A DNA stretch of 44,458 nt from Planctomycetota bacterium (GCA_016873095.1 VGYC01000041.1:1-44458); one strand, 5' to 3'; shown: positions 25,865-34,438, numbered from the stretch's first letter. The notes: generated by a model not told the origin, from the sequence alone. Numbers and translations are program-made.

Positions 25865-27013
25865 ATGACCCGGTTTCTCGGTCTTCTCACGCTTGCCATG
25901 CTTGTTTGCCTCCCCCCCTGCCCTGCCCCGGCATGCTCGCTGTGCAACGGCAGCGCCCTGCAGATGAAACCGCTGCGCGAGCACTGGGAACGGGCCAAGG
26001 TGGTGATCTACGGCACGCTGGCCAATCCGCGCTTCATCAACAGCCAGGCCGGCATCGGCATCACCGACGTGCATATCCTGCAAGTCCTGAAGTCGGATCC
26101 GCTCCTCGGCAACGCCAAGACGGTGGAACTGAGCCGCTATCTGCCGGTGCTCGATCCCAAGAAGCCGCCGCGGCAGCTCATCTTCTGTGACATCGTCAAG
26201 GACAAGATCGACCCTTATTTCGGCAAGGAGGCGCGCTCCCCTGCCCTGCTTGATTACTTCAAAGGCATCCAGGCCCTGGCGGGCAAGGATCGGCTGGAAG
26301 CGCTCAAGTTCTTCTTTGAGTATCTCGACAACGAGGATCCGGTGCTGGCCGACGACGCGTTGCTGGAGTTCCTCCGCTCGACGGACGCGGAAGTGGGGCA
26401 GGTGGCCAAGCACTTGCCGGTGAACAAGCTGCGCCGCTGGTTGCAAAACCCGGACACAACGGCGGACCGGCTGAGCCTGTATGCCTTTCTCTTGAGCGCG
26501 GCCGGCGACCCGGGCGATGCCCGTTTGCTGCGTGGCCTGATTGACAAAGCCGACAAGCGCAGCAAGGCGGCGCTCGACGGGTTGCTTGCCGGCTATATCC
26601 AGCTCAACCCGCGCGACGGCTGGGAACTGGCCATCAACATGCTGCACGATGAGCGTACGCCTCTTCTGGATCGGTTTGCCATCCTGCGGACGTTTCGCTT
26701 CTATTACGGCTGGAAGCCGGCCGAGAGCAAGGCGCAGGTGCTCCGCGCACTGGGCGGGCTCATCGAGACTCCGCTTCTGGACGTCGCTGTTGAAGATCTC
26801 CGCCGCTGGCAGATGTGGGACCTGACGCCAAAGATCCTCGCCCAGTTCGGCAAGCCAGGCAACGCCTCGCAGATCGTCCGCCGTACCATCGTGCGTTATG
26901 CGCTGTGCAGCCCGCAACCCGAATGCCGCAACTTCCTCGACCGCGTCCGCCGTAGCGACGGCGAGATGGTCCGCGAGATCGAAGAGGGACTGGAATTGGA
27001 ACGCAAGCACTGA
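25865..27013 (+). CDS. Exported protein with N-terminal CSLC, paralogue B
   Basis: The 382-residue paralogue of the preceding product has a signal peptide (1-23) ending in APA, so the mature protein should begin C24-S-L-C27. The order of the beta-rich part (VVIYGTLANPRF, LIFCDIVKDKIDPYFG) and helical part matches paralogue A. It has its own promoter and a strong AGGAGG ribosome-binding site, so it can be expressed apart from paralogue A. I know of no described function. The shared layout argues for two related periplasmic or surface parts of one process. Confidence 0.82.
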   Translation: MTRFLGLLTLAMLVCLPPCPAPACSLCNGSALQMKPLREHWERAKVVIYGTLANPRFINSQAGIGITDVHILQVLKSDPLLGNAKTVELSRYLPVLDPKKPPRQLIFCDIVKDKIDPYFGKEARSPALLDYFKGIQALAGKDRLEALKFFFEYLDNEDPVLADDALLEFLRSTDAEVGQVAKHLPVNKLRRWLQNPDTTADRLSLYAFLLSAAGDPGDARLLRGLIDKADKRSKAALDGLLAGYIQLNPRDGWELAINMLHDERTPLLDRFAILRTFRFYYGWKPAESKAQVLRALGGLIETPLLDVAVEDLRRWQMWDLTPKILAQFGKPGNASQIVRRTIVRYALCSPQPECRNFLDRVRRSDGEMVREIEEGLELERKH

Positions 27014-27210
27014 AGAGTTCCGGACACCTGGGTGATGATGGCCGGCGGAAGTACGATCCTCGGAATCAGCGTGTCACTCATCCTGCTGAGACGAAGACAA
27101 CGGCGTAGACGGGCGCTGTCGTCATGAATCTTGTTCTTGTGCCTTGTTGCTTGGCCCGTGGTGCCTCCAGCAGGCCAGGGCCATGGATTCGCAGGGGCTT
27201 CCAAGTCGCT

Positions 27211-27655
27211 TTAATATGCAAGCATAGACCGCTGCCGCCGGCCGCCGTAAAGAAAATCGCAGCGGTCAAGTACATCCCGGCCAAGCAACGCCTGGTAGCC
27301 GATGCCAGCGAGAGCTACTTCCAGGATAAGCAGATTCTGAAGGACCAGACTGCGAGGGATCGCCCGACGGATGCACGACGATCAAGCTTGCATGATAATG
27401 GGCGCCGGCACTCAATCCCCCAAGCATTGGAATATTTGCAAGCGCCACCTGCGCCAGCGGCAAGCCGAGTTGCTGGACCACGATTCCATCGATGCAGGTA
27501 ATTTCGGCGCCCGTATCCAAGAGAGCGCGTACATCGACCCGTGGCGGCACAGGGCGCTGCAAGTGCCGTAACGCCCGCGCTTGGTTGGTACTCCAGCCGA
27601 ACTGAACGTCAGTCAGCGCTCCTTCACCTTGCAGAATGCCTTTCAAGATGGGCAC
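27211..27655 (-). pseudogene. Frameshifted retropepsin-like aspartic protease
   Basis: The frame starting at 27655 encodes a retropepsin-like domain with the active-site LLDTGAEITCIDG, followed by LGLPLAQVALANIPMLGG. The first frame ends at 27266, but from about codon 102 its sequence no longer looks like the family (SGPSESAYPG). The next frame continues correctly as LVLQNLLILEVALAG, then YQALLGRDVLDRCDFLYGG, and ends at 27211; the (L/I)GRDVL stretch is the usual C-terminal family motif. A one-base insertion near 27347-27372 would explain this. It is either a real pseudogene or a sequencing error. The 13-base overlap with the upstream gene shows the two form a unit. Confidence 0.75.
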
Positions 27656-27951
27656 TGCTGCTCCTTGCCAATTGCCCTGACATGAGAGAACCGGGCGACA
27701 TCGAGTGGATTGATCTTGTATGTTGCCACTGGCTCTGCCCCGAAGCGCTCGTTGGCCGCTTGCAAGGCATCGCCTTCGGTATCCCAGACGCTCACAACCT
27801 GACCGCTCTTGATAAGCGCATACCTGTTAGCGTGCCCGTCTTTCAAGAGACGCGGCAGTTCGCGCCGATAAGTCTCCAGATCATCCAATGCCCGCTCCCA
27901 CTGTTCGGGTGGAATGTGCGCGGGACGTGTCAATGAGACGTTACTTGCCAT
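27643..27951 (-). CDS. Small DUF5678-like protein paired with the retropepsin gene
   Basis: The 102-residue soluble protein has a helical N-terminal half (PPEQWERALDDLETYRRELPRLL) and then a short domain, RYALIKSGQVVSVWDTEGDALQAANERFG, that resembles DUF5678. The ATG at 27951 has GAGGG upstream, and the longer frame is rejected. Its end overlaps the retropepsin-like gene by 13 bases. From memory, such small proteins are often found next to retropepsin-like genes; the biological role of the pair is unknown. Confidence 0.7.
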   Translation of the reverse strand: MASNVSLTRPAHIPPEQWERALDDLETYRRELPRLLKDGHANRYALIKSGQVVSVWDTEGDALQAANERFGAEPVATYKINPLDVARFSHVRAIGKEQQCPS

Positions 27952-28059
27952 GGTTCCCCCTCGTGCGTGACGCACGAATCCACTTTACCGGAATACCACC
28001 AAGAAATAAACTCTCTGTTGCATCGAATTACAAACCTGGCCAGAAGAACTGAGAAGCCA

Positions 28060-29544
28060 ATGCAACTTACTTCACACATCGGCGATCTTCATGAAGTCGA
28101 AGCCGACTGGCTGATTCTGCCCATCTGGGAAGACGGCGCCCCTGGCAAGGCCGCCGCGGAACTTGACGTCAAGCTCGGCGGCGTCATCGCGCGGCTACGC
28201 GAGGCCGGAGACATCAAGGGCAAGGCGAAAGAGCTGACGCCGTTGCTCGATCCGAAAGGGATCGCGGCCGGCCGGGTCATGGTCGTCGGTCTGGGCAAGC
28301 GGGCCGGCATCGATCGCAATATCTTGCACGATGCGGCGGCGGCCGCGGCCCGCGCCATCACCAGCAAAGCACGCGACCGGCTCGGATTCGCGCTGCCGGA
28401 GGACGTATCGAACCTGAATTGGGGCGACGTCGCGCTCGCGTGCGGTGTCGGCCTGATGCAGGGCTGCGACGGGCCCGGGCTGCGCAAGAGCGAGAAGGAT
28501 CGCTTTCCGCCGAAGGAGATCGTCCTGATCGCGCCGGCGTCCGCCCCAGCCGAAGAGATAAAGCAGGCAACGGAGAGGGCGGGCATCGAGGCCGCCGCCG
28601 TCAGCCTGGCCCGCGAGCTGGTCAACACCCCGCCATGCGACCTGTTTCCAGAAACCTTTGCCGCGCGCGCCGACAAGGTCGCCCAGGAGACCGGCCTGCA
28701 GTGCACGATACTCGATCTGCGGCAACTCGAGACCGAACGCATGGGGGCCTTGCTGGCTGTCGCCCGCGGCTCGGCCCGGGCGCCGCGGCTGGTCGTTCTT
28801 CGACACAGCAAGGGAACCGGCAAGACGCTCGGCCTGGTCGGCAAAGGTGTGACTTTCGATAGCGGCGGGCTGTCGCTCAAGACCAACGACCAGATGGTGG
28901 ACATGAAGTGCGACATGGCGGGCGCTGCCGCCGTGCTCGGCGCCATGCAGGCCATCGCCCGAATGGCGCTGCCGGTCAATGTGATCGGCGTGATGGCCCT
29001 GGTCGAGAACATGCCCGGCGGCAAGGCCATGAAGCTGGGAGACGTCTTGCACGCCCGCAATGGCAAGACCATCGAGGTGCTCAACACCGACGCCGAGGGC
29101 CGGCTCATCCTTGCCGACGCGCTGGCCTACGCCATCGATCACAAGGCCGATCACCTGGTCGATCTGGCAACGTTGACCGGCGCGTGCATCGTCGCGCTGG
29201 GCATGGAGGTCGCCGGCCTGATGAGCAACAACGATGAGTGGAAGGGCCGTGTGGAAACGGCGGCGCGGACGGCGGGAGAACGACTCTGGCCGTTGCCGAT
29301 GTTTCCGCTCTATGGCGAGATGATCAAGAGCGACGTGGCCGACATCAAGAACACGGGCGGCTCGCGCTGGGCCGGCGCCATCAGCGCCGCCAAGTTCCTG
29401 GAGGAATTTGTCGCCGGCAAGCCGTGGGTGCATCTCGACATCGCGGGCCCCGCCTGGGCTGAAAAGGAGAACGCCGTCCGCGCCTCCGGCGGCACCGGCG
29501 CCTTTGTCCGCACGCTGGTCCAGCTGGCCAGACAATACGCCTGA
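28060..29544 (+). CDS. pepA: Leucyl aminopeptidase (M17 family)
   Basis: The 494-residue protein has the family's N-terminal macro-like domain and the C-terminal catalytic domain. Motifs: VGKGVTFDSGGLSLK (metal-binding Lys and Asp), the downstream DMKCDMAGAAAVLG, and the M17 signature NTDAEGRLILADAL. The enzyme removes N-terminal residues from peptides, usually as a hexamer with two metal ions per subunit, in the cytoplasm. The frame is open from 27967, but the ATG at 28060 begins the normal domain start. It is divergent from the small gene at 27951. Confidence 0.95.
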   Translation: MQLTSHIGDLHEVEADWLILPIWEDGAPGKAAAELDVKLGGVIARLREAGDIKGKAKELTPLLDPKGIAAGRVMVVGLGKRAGIDRNILHDAAAAAARAITSKARDRLGFALPEDVSNLNWGDVALACGVGLMQGCDGPGLRKSEKDRFPPKEIVLIAPASAPAEEIKQATERAGIEAAAVSLARELVNTPPCDLFPETFAARADKVAQETGLQCTILDLRQLETERMGALLAVARGSARAPRLVVLRHSKGTGKTLGLVGKGVTFDSGGLSLKTNDQMVDMKCDMAGAAAVLGAMQAIARMALPVNVIGVMALVENMPGGKAMKLGDVLHARNGKTIEVLNTDAEGRLILADALAYAIDHKADHLVDLATLTGACIVALGMEVAGLMSNNDEWKGRVETAARTAGERLWPLPMFPLYGEMIKSDVADIKNTGGSRWAGAISAAKFLEEFVAGKPWVHLDIAGPAWAEKENAVRASGGTGAFVRTLVQLARQYA

Positions 29545-29557
29545 GCAACGGCTTGCG

Positions 29558-29585
29558 GTTTCGCGCGCCGCATCCTACGCGAAAC
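29558..29585. repeat. GTTTCGCG/CGCGAAAC palindromic element after pepA
   Basis: GTTTCGCG (29558-29565) pairs with CGCGAAAC (29578-29585) around a 12-base loop. It begins 14 bases after the pepA stop and touches the start codon of the next small gene (29587), so a hairpin here would hide that start. Confidence 0.55.
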
Positions 29586-29586
29586 G

Positions 29587-29808
29587 ATGAACCAGCCACC
29601 CAAACCAATCTGGGTTCGCCTCGTCCTGCTGGGCGCATCCAGCCGCGGCTCCGCCGTCGCCTGTTGCCTCATCTCGCTGATTCTGGGAGTCGCAATCGGC
29701 CTCGGCGGCCTGTGGGATCGCCGCCTGTTCCCAGGGTTTCTGCTGCTGGTCGCGGCCCTGGGATACTGGGGGGCGATCCGCTGGATGGATCGGCATGACA
29801 GCTGGTAA
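29587..29808 (+). CDS. Small two-helix membrane protein
   Basis: The 73-residue protein has two predicted transmembrane helices (about 22-41 and 49-66) and a charged C-terminus (MDRHDSW). It follows pepA by 42 bases on the same strand. There is no ribosome-binding site, and the start lies directly after a palindrome. Function unknown. The clear membrane-protein pattern makes it more likely real than chance. Confidence 0.6.
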   Translation: MNQPPKPIWVRLVLLGASSRGSAVACCLISLILGVAIGLGGLWDRRLFPGFLLLVAALGYWGAIRWMDRHDSW

Positions 29809-29867
29809 CCAGGCGGGGCGACTCATCCGCAGCTGGCCATCGGGACATGCGACGATCGCCGCCTCCC

Positions 29868-30722
29868 TCACTCCGCAGTCGTCTTGAGCCCCGACGTGTC
29901 TACCACCCACAGGTCAAGTCCCCCCTGCCCTTGCGGACGGTCGGAGGCGAAATACAGTTTCTTGCCGTCGCCGCTCAGGCATGGAGACATGTCGCCGCGC
30001 GTGGCATCGGCGCTGTTCAGATTGGCGAGCGGTTCCGGCTTCGACCAGGCGGCGCCGGCCTTGCTGCGTTTCGAACGAAACAACCCAACGCGGTCCTTGG
30101 CCACAGGACCTTGCAAGTACATGACCAGTCCGGAGGCGGATAGCGTGGCGTGATGGAAGCCGGCCGGAAAGCCGACCTCCTTGGCGTTGCCGATTGGCAT
30201 CATGGCCGGGCCACGCGCGACGAAAAGGACAAAGCCGTCCTTCGACTTGCGACTGAAGTACATCTCCTTGCCGTTGGCGGTCACCCATGGGTACAGCTCG
30301 TCCTCTTTCTCGCTGATTCCCGGAATGATGACGGGTGCCCTGCCCTGCGTGCGGTACTTGATGTCGTAGTTCTTGAGGTCCTTCAGTTTCTCGTCAGGAA
30401 CCTCGTTGCTCGCGAAATAAAGCTTGAAGTCGCGGGTCATGAACGGACTGCGGAAATCCGTCTCCTTGTCGTTCAGGTCCGGTATGGGTTTGCCGGCCGA
30501 GAAGCCCTTGCCGGACCGCTGCGCGATGCGGATGCCGAACTTGCCGCTCTTGTTGCTGGCGTACAGCAACTGCGTATTGCCGGTCACAATGAACGGATCA
30601 TCCTCGTCTGCATCCGTGTTCACCTTGCCAAGATTCACCGGGACAGGATCCTTGCCGCCACCGGCGACCGAATGCGAAACGAACAGCGACAGCAACGTCC
30701 ACAATGCCATCAATCGTGCCAT
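29868..30722 (-). CDS. Secreted beta-propeller protein with PD40/TolB-like repeats
   Basis: The 284-residue protein has a signal peptide (1-20, ending VAGG). Repeats with the PD40 (WD40-like) pattern are visible: NTQLLYASNKSGKFGIRIA, DFKLYFASNE, GKEMYFSRKSKDGFVLFVA, and DGKKLYFASDRPQGQGGLDLWVV at the end. The fold should be a beta-propeller outside the cytoplasm, usually a binding module. The frame is open upstream, but the ATG at 30722 has TGGAGG before it. It is the last gene of the minus-strand DUF1501 cluster, 149 bases after the previous gene, so it may have its own promoter. Confidence 0.8.
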   Translation of the reverse strand: MARLMALWTLLSLFVSHSVAGGGKDPVPVNLGKVNTDADEDDPFIVTGNTQLLYASNKSGKFGIRIAQRSGKGFSAGKPIPDLNDKETDFRSPFMTRDFKLYFASNEVPDEKLKDLKNYDIKYRTQGRAPVIIPGISEKEDELYPWVTANGKEMYFSRKSKDGFVLFVARGPAMMPIGNAKEVGFPAGFHHATLSASGLVMYLQGPVAKDRVGLFRSKRSKAGAAWSKPEPLANLNSADATRGDMSPCLSGDGKKLYFASDRPQGQGGLDLWVVDTSGLKTTAE

Positions 30723-30871
30723 GTACACGCCTCCAGTAAACTGGCAATATATAGCAGCAACTCTCATTCCGAGACAGGGCGACCTGCGGAATACACGGCC
30801 AGACGATGAGACAGTCCGCCTGCCGGTGCATTCCGTGGCGATTCCATCGCCAGCCGTGGCGACCCGATCGC

Positions 30872-31885
30872 CTACTTCACCCGCTTCTTTTCCAAGGTTT
30901 CGAGCAGTGCGATCACGGCCCAGCTTGTGGCCGTGAACGAGATAAATTGCGACGGTCCACCTGGATCCCCGTTGTCGAAGAATGTCTGAATCGGTCGGCT
31001 GCGAGTCTTCACGAACCAGGAGCCGTCTTCCTTCTGCGTAGAGACCAGAAACTTGACTGCCTTGCGGAACGCGGGATGGTCTGCCGGCACGCCTGAATGA
31101 CGCAGTACAAAAATGGCCGAGCCGGTTGCATAGGCATCGCCGGCCAGACCGGGAAGCTGCGCCCAGCTGCCGTCGCCACGTTGCTCGCCAAGCAACCGTT
31201 CACGTTCCACATCGACATTCTTCACATCGGCCCCGGCATGCACCAGCGCGTGCAGACGAAAGACCTTGTCCTCGGTCGTCTTTGCGGGATTGGCGAGCAA
31301 CCATGCCTTACCCTTGCGGAAAGTCTCTTCGACCTGTTGCTTCTGGTCATCGTCTGCATAGCGTCGCAAGTTAGCAAGCGCGAAGGCGGCACTGGCGAAC
31401 AGACTGCCCTCGGACGGCGGTCGATTGGCCTGGGCCGGCCAGGCGCCGTCGCCACGTTGCCGCGCAGTCAGGAACTTGACCAGCGCAGCGGTCGTTGCGT
31501 CCGGCCTGTGGCCGGCGGCGGACAGCGTTGCCAGCGCGTAGGCAACGGTCGTGTTGGCGCCGCCCACCCCCTGCCCCTTGGCAATGGTTTCCCTTCTCGC
31601 AAATGATTTCAGGGTGAAATCGACAATCTCCTGAATCTCTGCCGGCCGCACCGAAAAACCGCGTTCGCGCGCCAGGGTCAGGCTCATGAGCGGCAACGCT
31701 TGATGATGGCAACTGAAACAAGTGCGCTTGCTGCGGTAGCTTGCCGCGCCTTGCTCGATGCGACGCAGGCCTTTGTCAATGGCGGCTTTCACCGGCGGCG
31801 TGTCGGCGCGGGCGACGCTCAGCACCATCCCCATGAGCGGAATGATGAGCAACCGAGAACGATGAATCAGGAAATGGCAACGCAT
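30872..31885 (-). CDS. Secreted alpha-toroid (prenyltransferase/squalene-oxidase repeat) protein with CxxCH
   Basis: The 337-residue protein has a signal peptide (1-27, ending ARA). Repeats typical of the alpha/alpha toroid are visible: FLTARQRGDGAWPAQ, GEQRGDGSWAQLPG and LVSTQKEDGSWFV. Near the N-terminus is C56-F-S-C59-H60, a heme c attachment motif, unexpected in a toroid and potentially making this a mono-heme protein. The usual DxDD catalytic motif of cyclases is not seen, so it is unlikely to be a terpene cyclase. It starts 18 bases after the DUF1549/DUF1553 gene and is in its operon. Confidence 0.83.
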   Translation of the reverse strand: MRCHFLIHRSRLLIIPLMGMVLSVARADTPPVKAAIDKGLRRIEQGAASYRSKRTCFSCHHQALPLMSLTLARERGFSVRPAEIQEIVDFTLKSFARRETIAKGQGVGGANTTVAYALATLSAAGHRPDATTAALVKFLTARQRGDGAWPAQANRPPSEGSLFASAAFALANLRRYADDDQKQQVEETFRKGKAWLLANPAKTTEDKVFRLHALVHAGADVKNVDVERERLLGEQRGDGSWAQLPGLAGDAYATGSAIFVLRHSGVPADHPAFRKAVKFLVSTQKEDGSWFVKTRSRPIQTFFDNGDPGGPSQFISFTATSWAVIALLETLEKKRVK

Positions 31886-31903
31886 GGCAAGCTCTCGGCC
31901 ATC

Positions 31904-34438
31904 CTACCGGTTGAACAGCAACTCGCGTCCGGCCAGCACCGCCCAGAACAGGTCTTCGAGCACCTCGCGCCGCGAGGAACCGGAATCGCGACCGCCCTCG
32001 GCCATCAAGGAGAGAAACCGCTGCCGCTCCGTTGCTGTCGGCGTGCGACACAGCGCCAGCATGTAGATGTGCTCGATCGCCTCACGATCGCTGATCTTCG
32101 CCTTCAACCATAGCTCGATACGTGATTTCTTGTCGCGCAATCGGTCGTTGAGCGTGTTGCCGTTGGCGAGGTGCAACGCCTGGGTAACACTGGAATCTTG
32201 CTGGCGCTCGCACGAGCATGTCTGGCCGCGCTCAGGCCGGCCGAAGGCGTCGAGGAACTGCGACACGAGCTGTGTGTCGGGCAGTTGCAAGGCTCGGGTG
32301 CCGAGCGGATAATCTCCCGTCCCGGCCGTGCCGCCGCTGGAGCCGACGTTGACGCTGGTGAATGGCGTCGGCACTCCCGTGACAGTAGCGTAGGCGTCGA
32401 GGATCACTTCGGCGGGAAGGCGGCGAATGAGATAGCGCGAGTAGAAACGATCGTCGGCCTTGTTCTCCGGCAGCGCGACCGAGGAGCGCTGATAGGCGGC
32501 CGAGTTCATGATGAGCCGCATCAGGCGCTTCACATTGTAGGCGTTCTTGACGAAATCGGCGGCGAGAGCGTCGAGCAACTCCGGGTTGCTCGGCGGGTTG
32601 GTCTGTCGCAAATCATCCTCGGCCTCGACCAGTCCGCGGCCCAGGAAATTTCGCCACACTCGATTGACCAGCGACTTCGCGAAATAGGGGTTGTCATCGG
32701 CTGTCAGCCAGTCGGCGAAATACTGACGGCGATCGATGAGGCTATCGAGTTCCAGCGGCTTGCCGTCCAGCGGCGTCGGCAGCATGGCGACGTTGCGGCG
32801 CGGATGCAGCACCTCGCCGTCCGGCTGCGATTGCACGGCGATCTCTTCGGCCCTGTCGCCGTTCTTGAGGGCCACGCGCGCGAACAGGTTGGCCATGCTC
32901 CAGTACTGGTCCTGCGTCCATTTCTCCAGCGGATGGTTGTGACAGCGAGCGCAGGTGATCGACATCCCGAGAAAGGTGACCGCGGCCGTCTCCGTCAGAT
33001 CGGCCACATCCTTGTGCAGCACGAAGAAGTTGGCGGCGCCGCTGACCAGATTACTGCCTCGGGCGGTGATGATCTCGCGCGCAAAGCGGTCCCACGGCTT
33101 GTTGTCGGCCACGCTCTGTCTGACGAACTGATAAAAGGCGCGCATGGCCGGTTGATTGAGCCGCCGGCTCGAGATCAACAGCACGTCGGACCACTTGTAT
33201 GCCCAGTAATCAACCGTCTCGGAACGCTCCAGCAAGCGCTCGATGAGTCTGGCCCTCCTGTCCGGACCATCGGCAAGAAACTTCTTGACTTCATCTGGCG
33301 ACGGCAGGATGCCGGCCGCGTCCAGATACGCGCGCCGGATGAACTCATGGTCCGAGCACGCCGGCGATGGCGGAATGTTGAGTGACTGCAGCTTTTTGAG
33401 GACGAGATTGTCGATGAAATTCGCCCGCGGCGCCACATCGAAGACGTGGGCCGGAATCGCCTGTGGAAACGGTGACGAGATCAGCGCCGTTGCCACCTGC
33501 CCGCCAAAGACGACGGGAACCGATGCCTCGCCATGACTGCCGACGGTGACGATTCCCTTGTCATCCACGCCGACGATCGACTCCTCGGTGCTGCTGAAGC
33601 GGGACCAGCGAGTCACGTCGCGCGGCTTGCCATCGCTGTACCAGGCGCGAACCACCATGCGCATCGTGTCTCTGGGGCGCAGGACGGCTCCGGCCGGAAA
33701 GACTTCCAGGCGAGTCAGGCGCACATCATCCGATCTGGGCCCCGGCGCTCCCGCAGCGATCCAGTCGGCAAGAAGCTGGTAATCGGGTGAACCGACTTCT
33801 ATCTTCTGTCCGCCGCCGTGCGACACGGCCAGCGTGGGTTTTTGAAGCAGCAAGCTCCTGGCGGGCTCGACGAGGTTCACGCGCCGACTCTTGGCCTGAC
33901 GCGTCAAGACGAAATGATCGACGTCCGGCGCGTAGCCGCGAAGTGAGAGTTTGAAGCCCCCCTTGCCTGCCAGGGCACCGTGGCACGCCCCGGAGTTGCA
34001 GCCGAGTTGCGTCAGCACCGGTACGACTTCGTTGCGGAAACTGGGTGCGGCGACCTTGTGCGTGCCCGTCGCCTTCACGGTGGCGCTCGCCGCGTCATCG
34101 CCCAGGGTCGCCGTGATCGTCGCCTCGCCATCGGCGCTCGCCCTGATCAGACCAGCGCCATCGATTGCGATGTTCGATCGTGATGAACTCAGCTTCGCCT
34201 GCGAGGTAACATCGCGGACTACCTTGCCGTCCGTCTCCTCGACGACGATGAAGCGGTGTGTTGCGCCCGGGCCGGAGAGAAGGATCGCCGGCGGCAGGAT
34301 CTTGATTGCACCCCAGGCCGGCGCAGCGTGGAGGCAGAACACCGGCATGAGCAAACCTGCCAGGAAAACGTCTCGTCGGCAGTTTCTGTGCAACTTGCTG
34401 TGCAAGGCCAGCACACCCCCTGTCAGATGATTCAGCAT
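31904..34438 (-). CDS. DUF1549/DUF1553 (PSD1-type) secreted protein with Ig-like domains
   Basis: The 844-residue protein has a signal peptide (about 1-43). It is followed by a bacterial Ig-like domain (about 45-125), the Cys motif C147-N-S-G-A-C152-H153 (a CX4CH pattern), a second Ig-like stretch (about 248-330), DUF1549 (about 340-545, with FIDNLVLKKLQSLNI, RRAYLDAAGILPSPDEV and TCARCHNHPLEKW), and DUF1553 (about 560-830, with LVNRVWRNFLGRGLVEAEDDLR and NSAAYQRSS). The family is common in Planctomycetes and is usually encoded beside DUF1501 proteins; its biochemical role is unknown. The ATG lies 20 bases after the DUF1501 stop, so the two are co-transcribed. Confidence 0.93.
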   Translation of the reverse strand: MLNHLTGGVLALHSKLHRNCRRDVFLAGLLMPVFCLHAAPAWGAIKILPPAILLSGPGATHRFIVVEETDGKVVRDVTSQAKLSSSRSNIAIDGAGLIRASADGEATITATLGDDAASATVKATGTHKVAAPSFRNEVVPVLTQLGCNSGACHGALAGKGGFKLSLRGYAPDVDHFVLTRQAKSRRVNLVEPARSLLLQKPTLAVSHGGGQKIEVGSPDYQLLADWIAAGAPGPRSDDVRLTRLEVFPAGAVLRPRDTMRMVVRAWYSDGKPRDVTRWSRFSSTEESIVGVDDKGIVTVGSHGEASVPVVFGGQVATALISSPFPQAIPAHVFDVAPRANFIDNLVLKKLQSLNIPPSPACSDHEFIRRAYLDAAGILPSPDEVKKFLADGPDRRARLIERLLERSETVDYWAYKWSDVLLISSRRLNQPAMRAFYQFVRQSVADNKPWDRFAREIITARGSNLVSGAANFFVLHKDVADLTETAAVTFLGMSITCARCHNHPLEKWTQDQYWSMANLFARVALKNGDRAEEIAVQSQPDGEVLHPRRNVAMLPTPLDGKPLELDSLIDRRQYFADWLTADDNPYFAKSLVNRVWRNFLGRGLVEAEDDLRQTNPPSNPELLDALAADFVKNAYNVKRLMRLIMNSAAYQRSSVALPENKADDRFYSRYLIRRLPAEVILDAYATVTGVPTPFTSVNVGSSGGTAGTGDYPLGTRALQLPDTQLVSQFLDAFGRPERGQTCSCERQQDSSVTQALHLANGNTLNDRLRDKKSRIELWLKAKISDREAIEHIYMLALCRTPTATERQRFLSLMAEGGRDSGSSRREVLEDLFWAVLAGRELLFNR

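Noticed and set aside
32171-33385. 404-codon open frame antisense to the DUF1549/DUF1553 gene.
   Set aside because: Shadow frame: Arg/Val/Gly-rich with no domain, while the minus-strand protein matches family motifs throughout.
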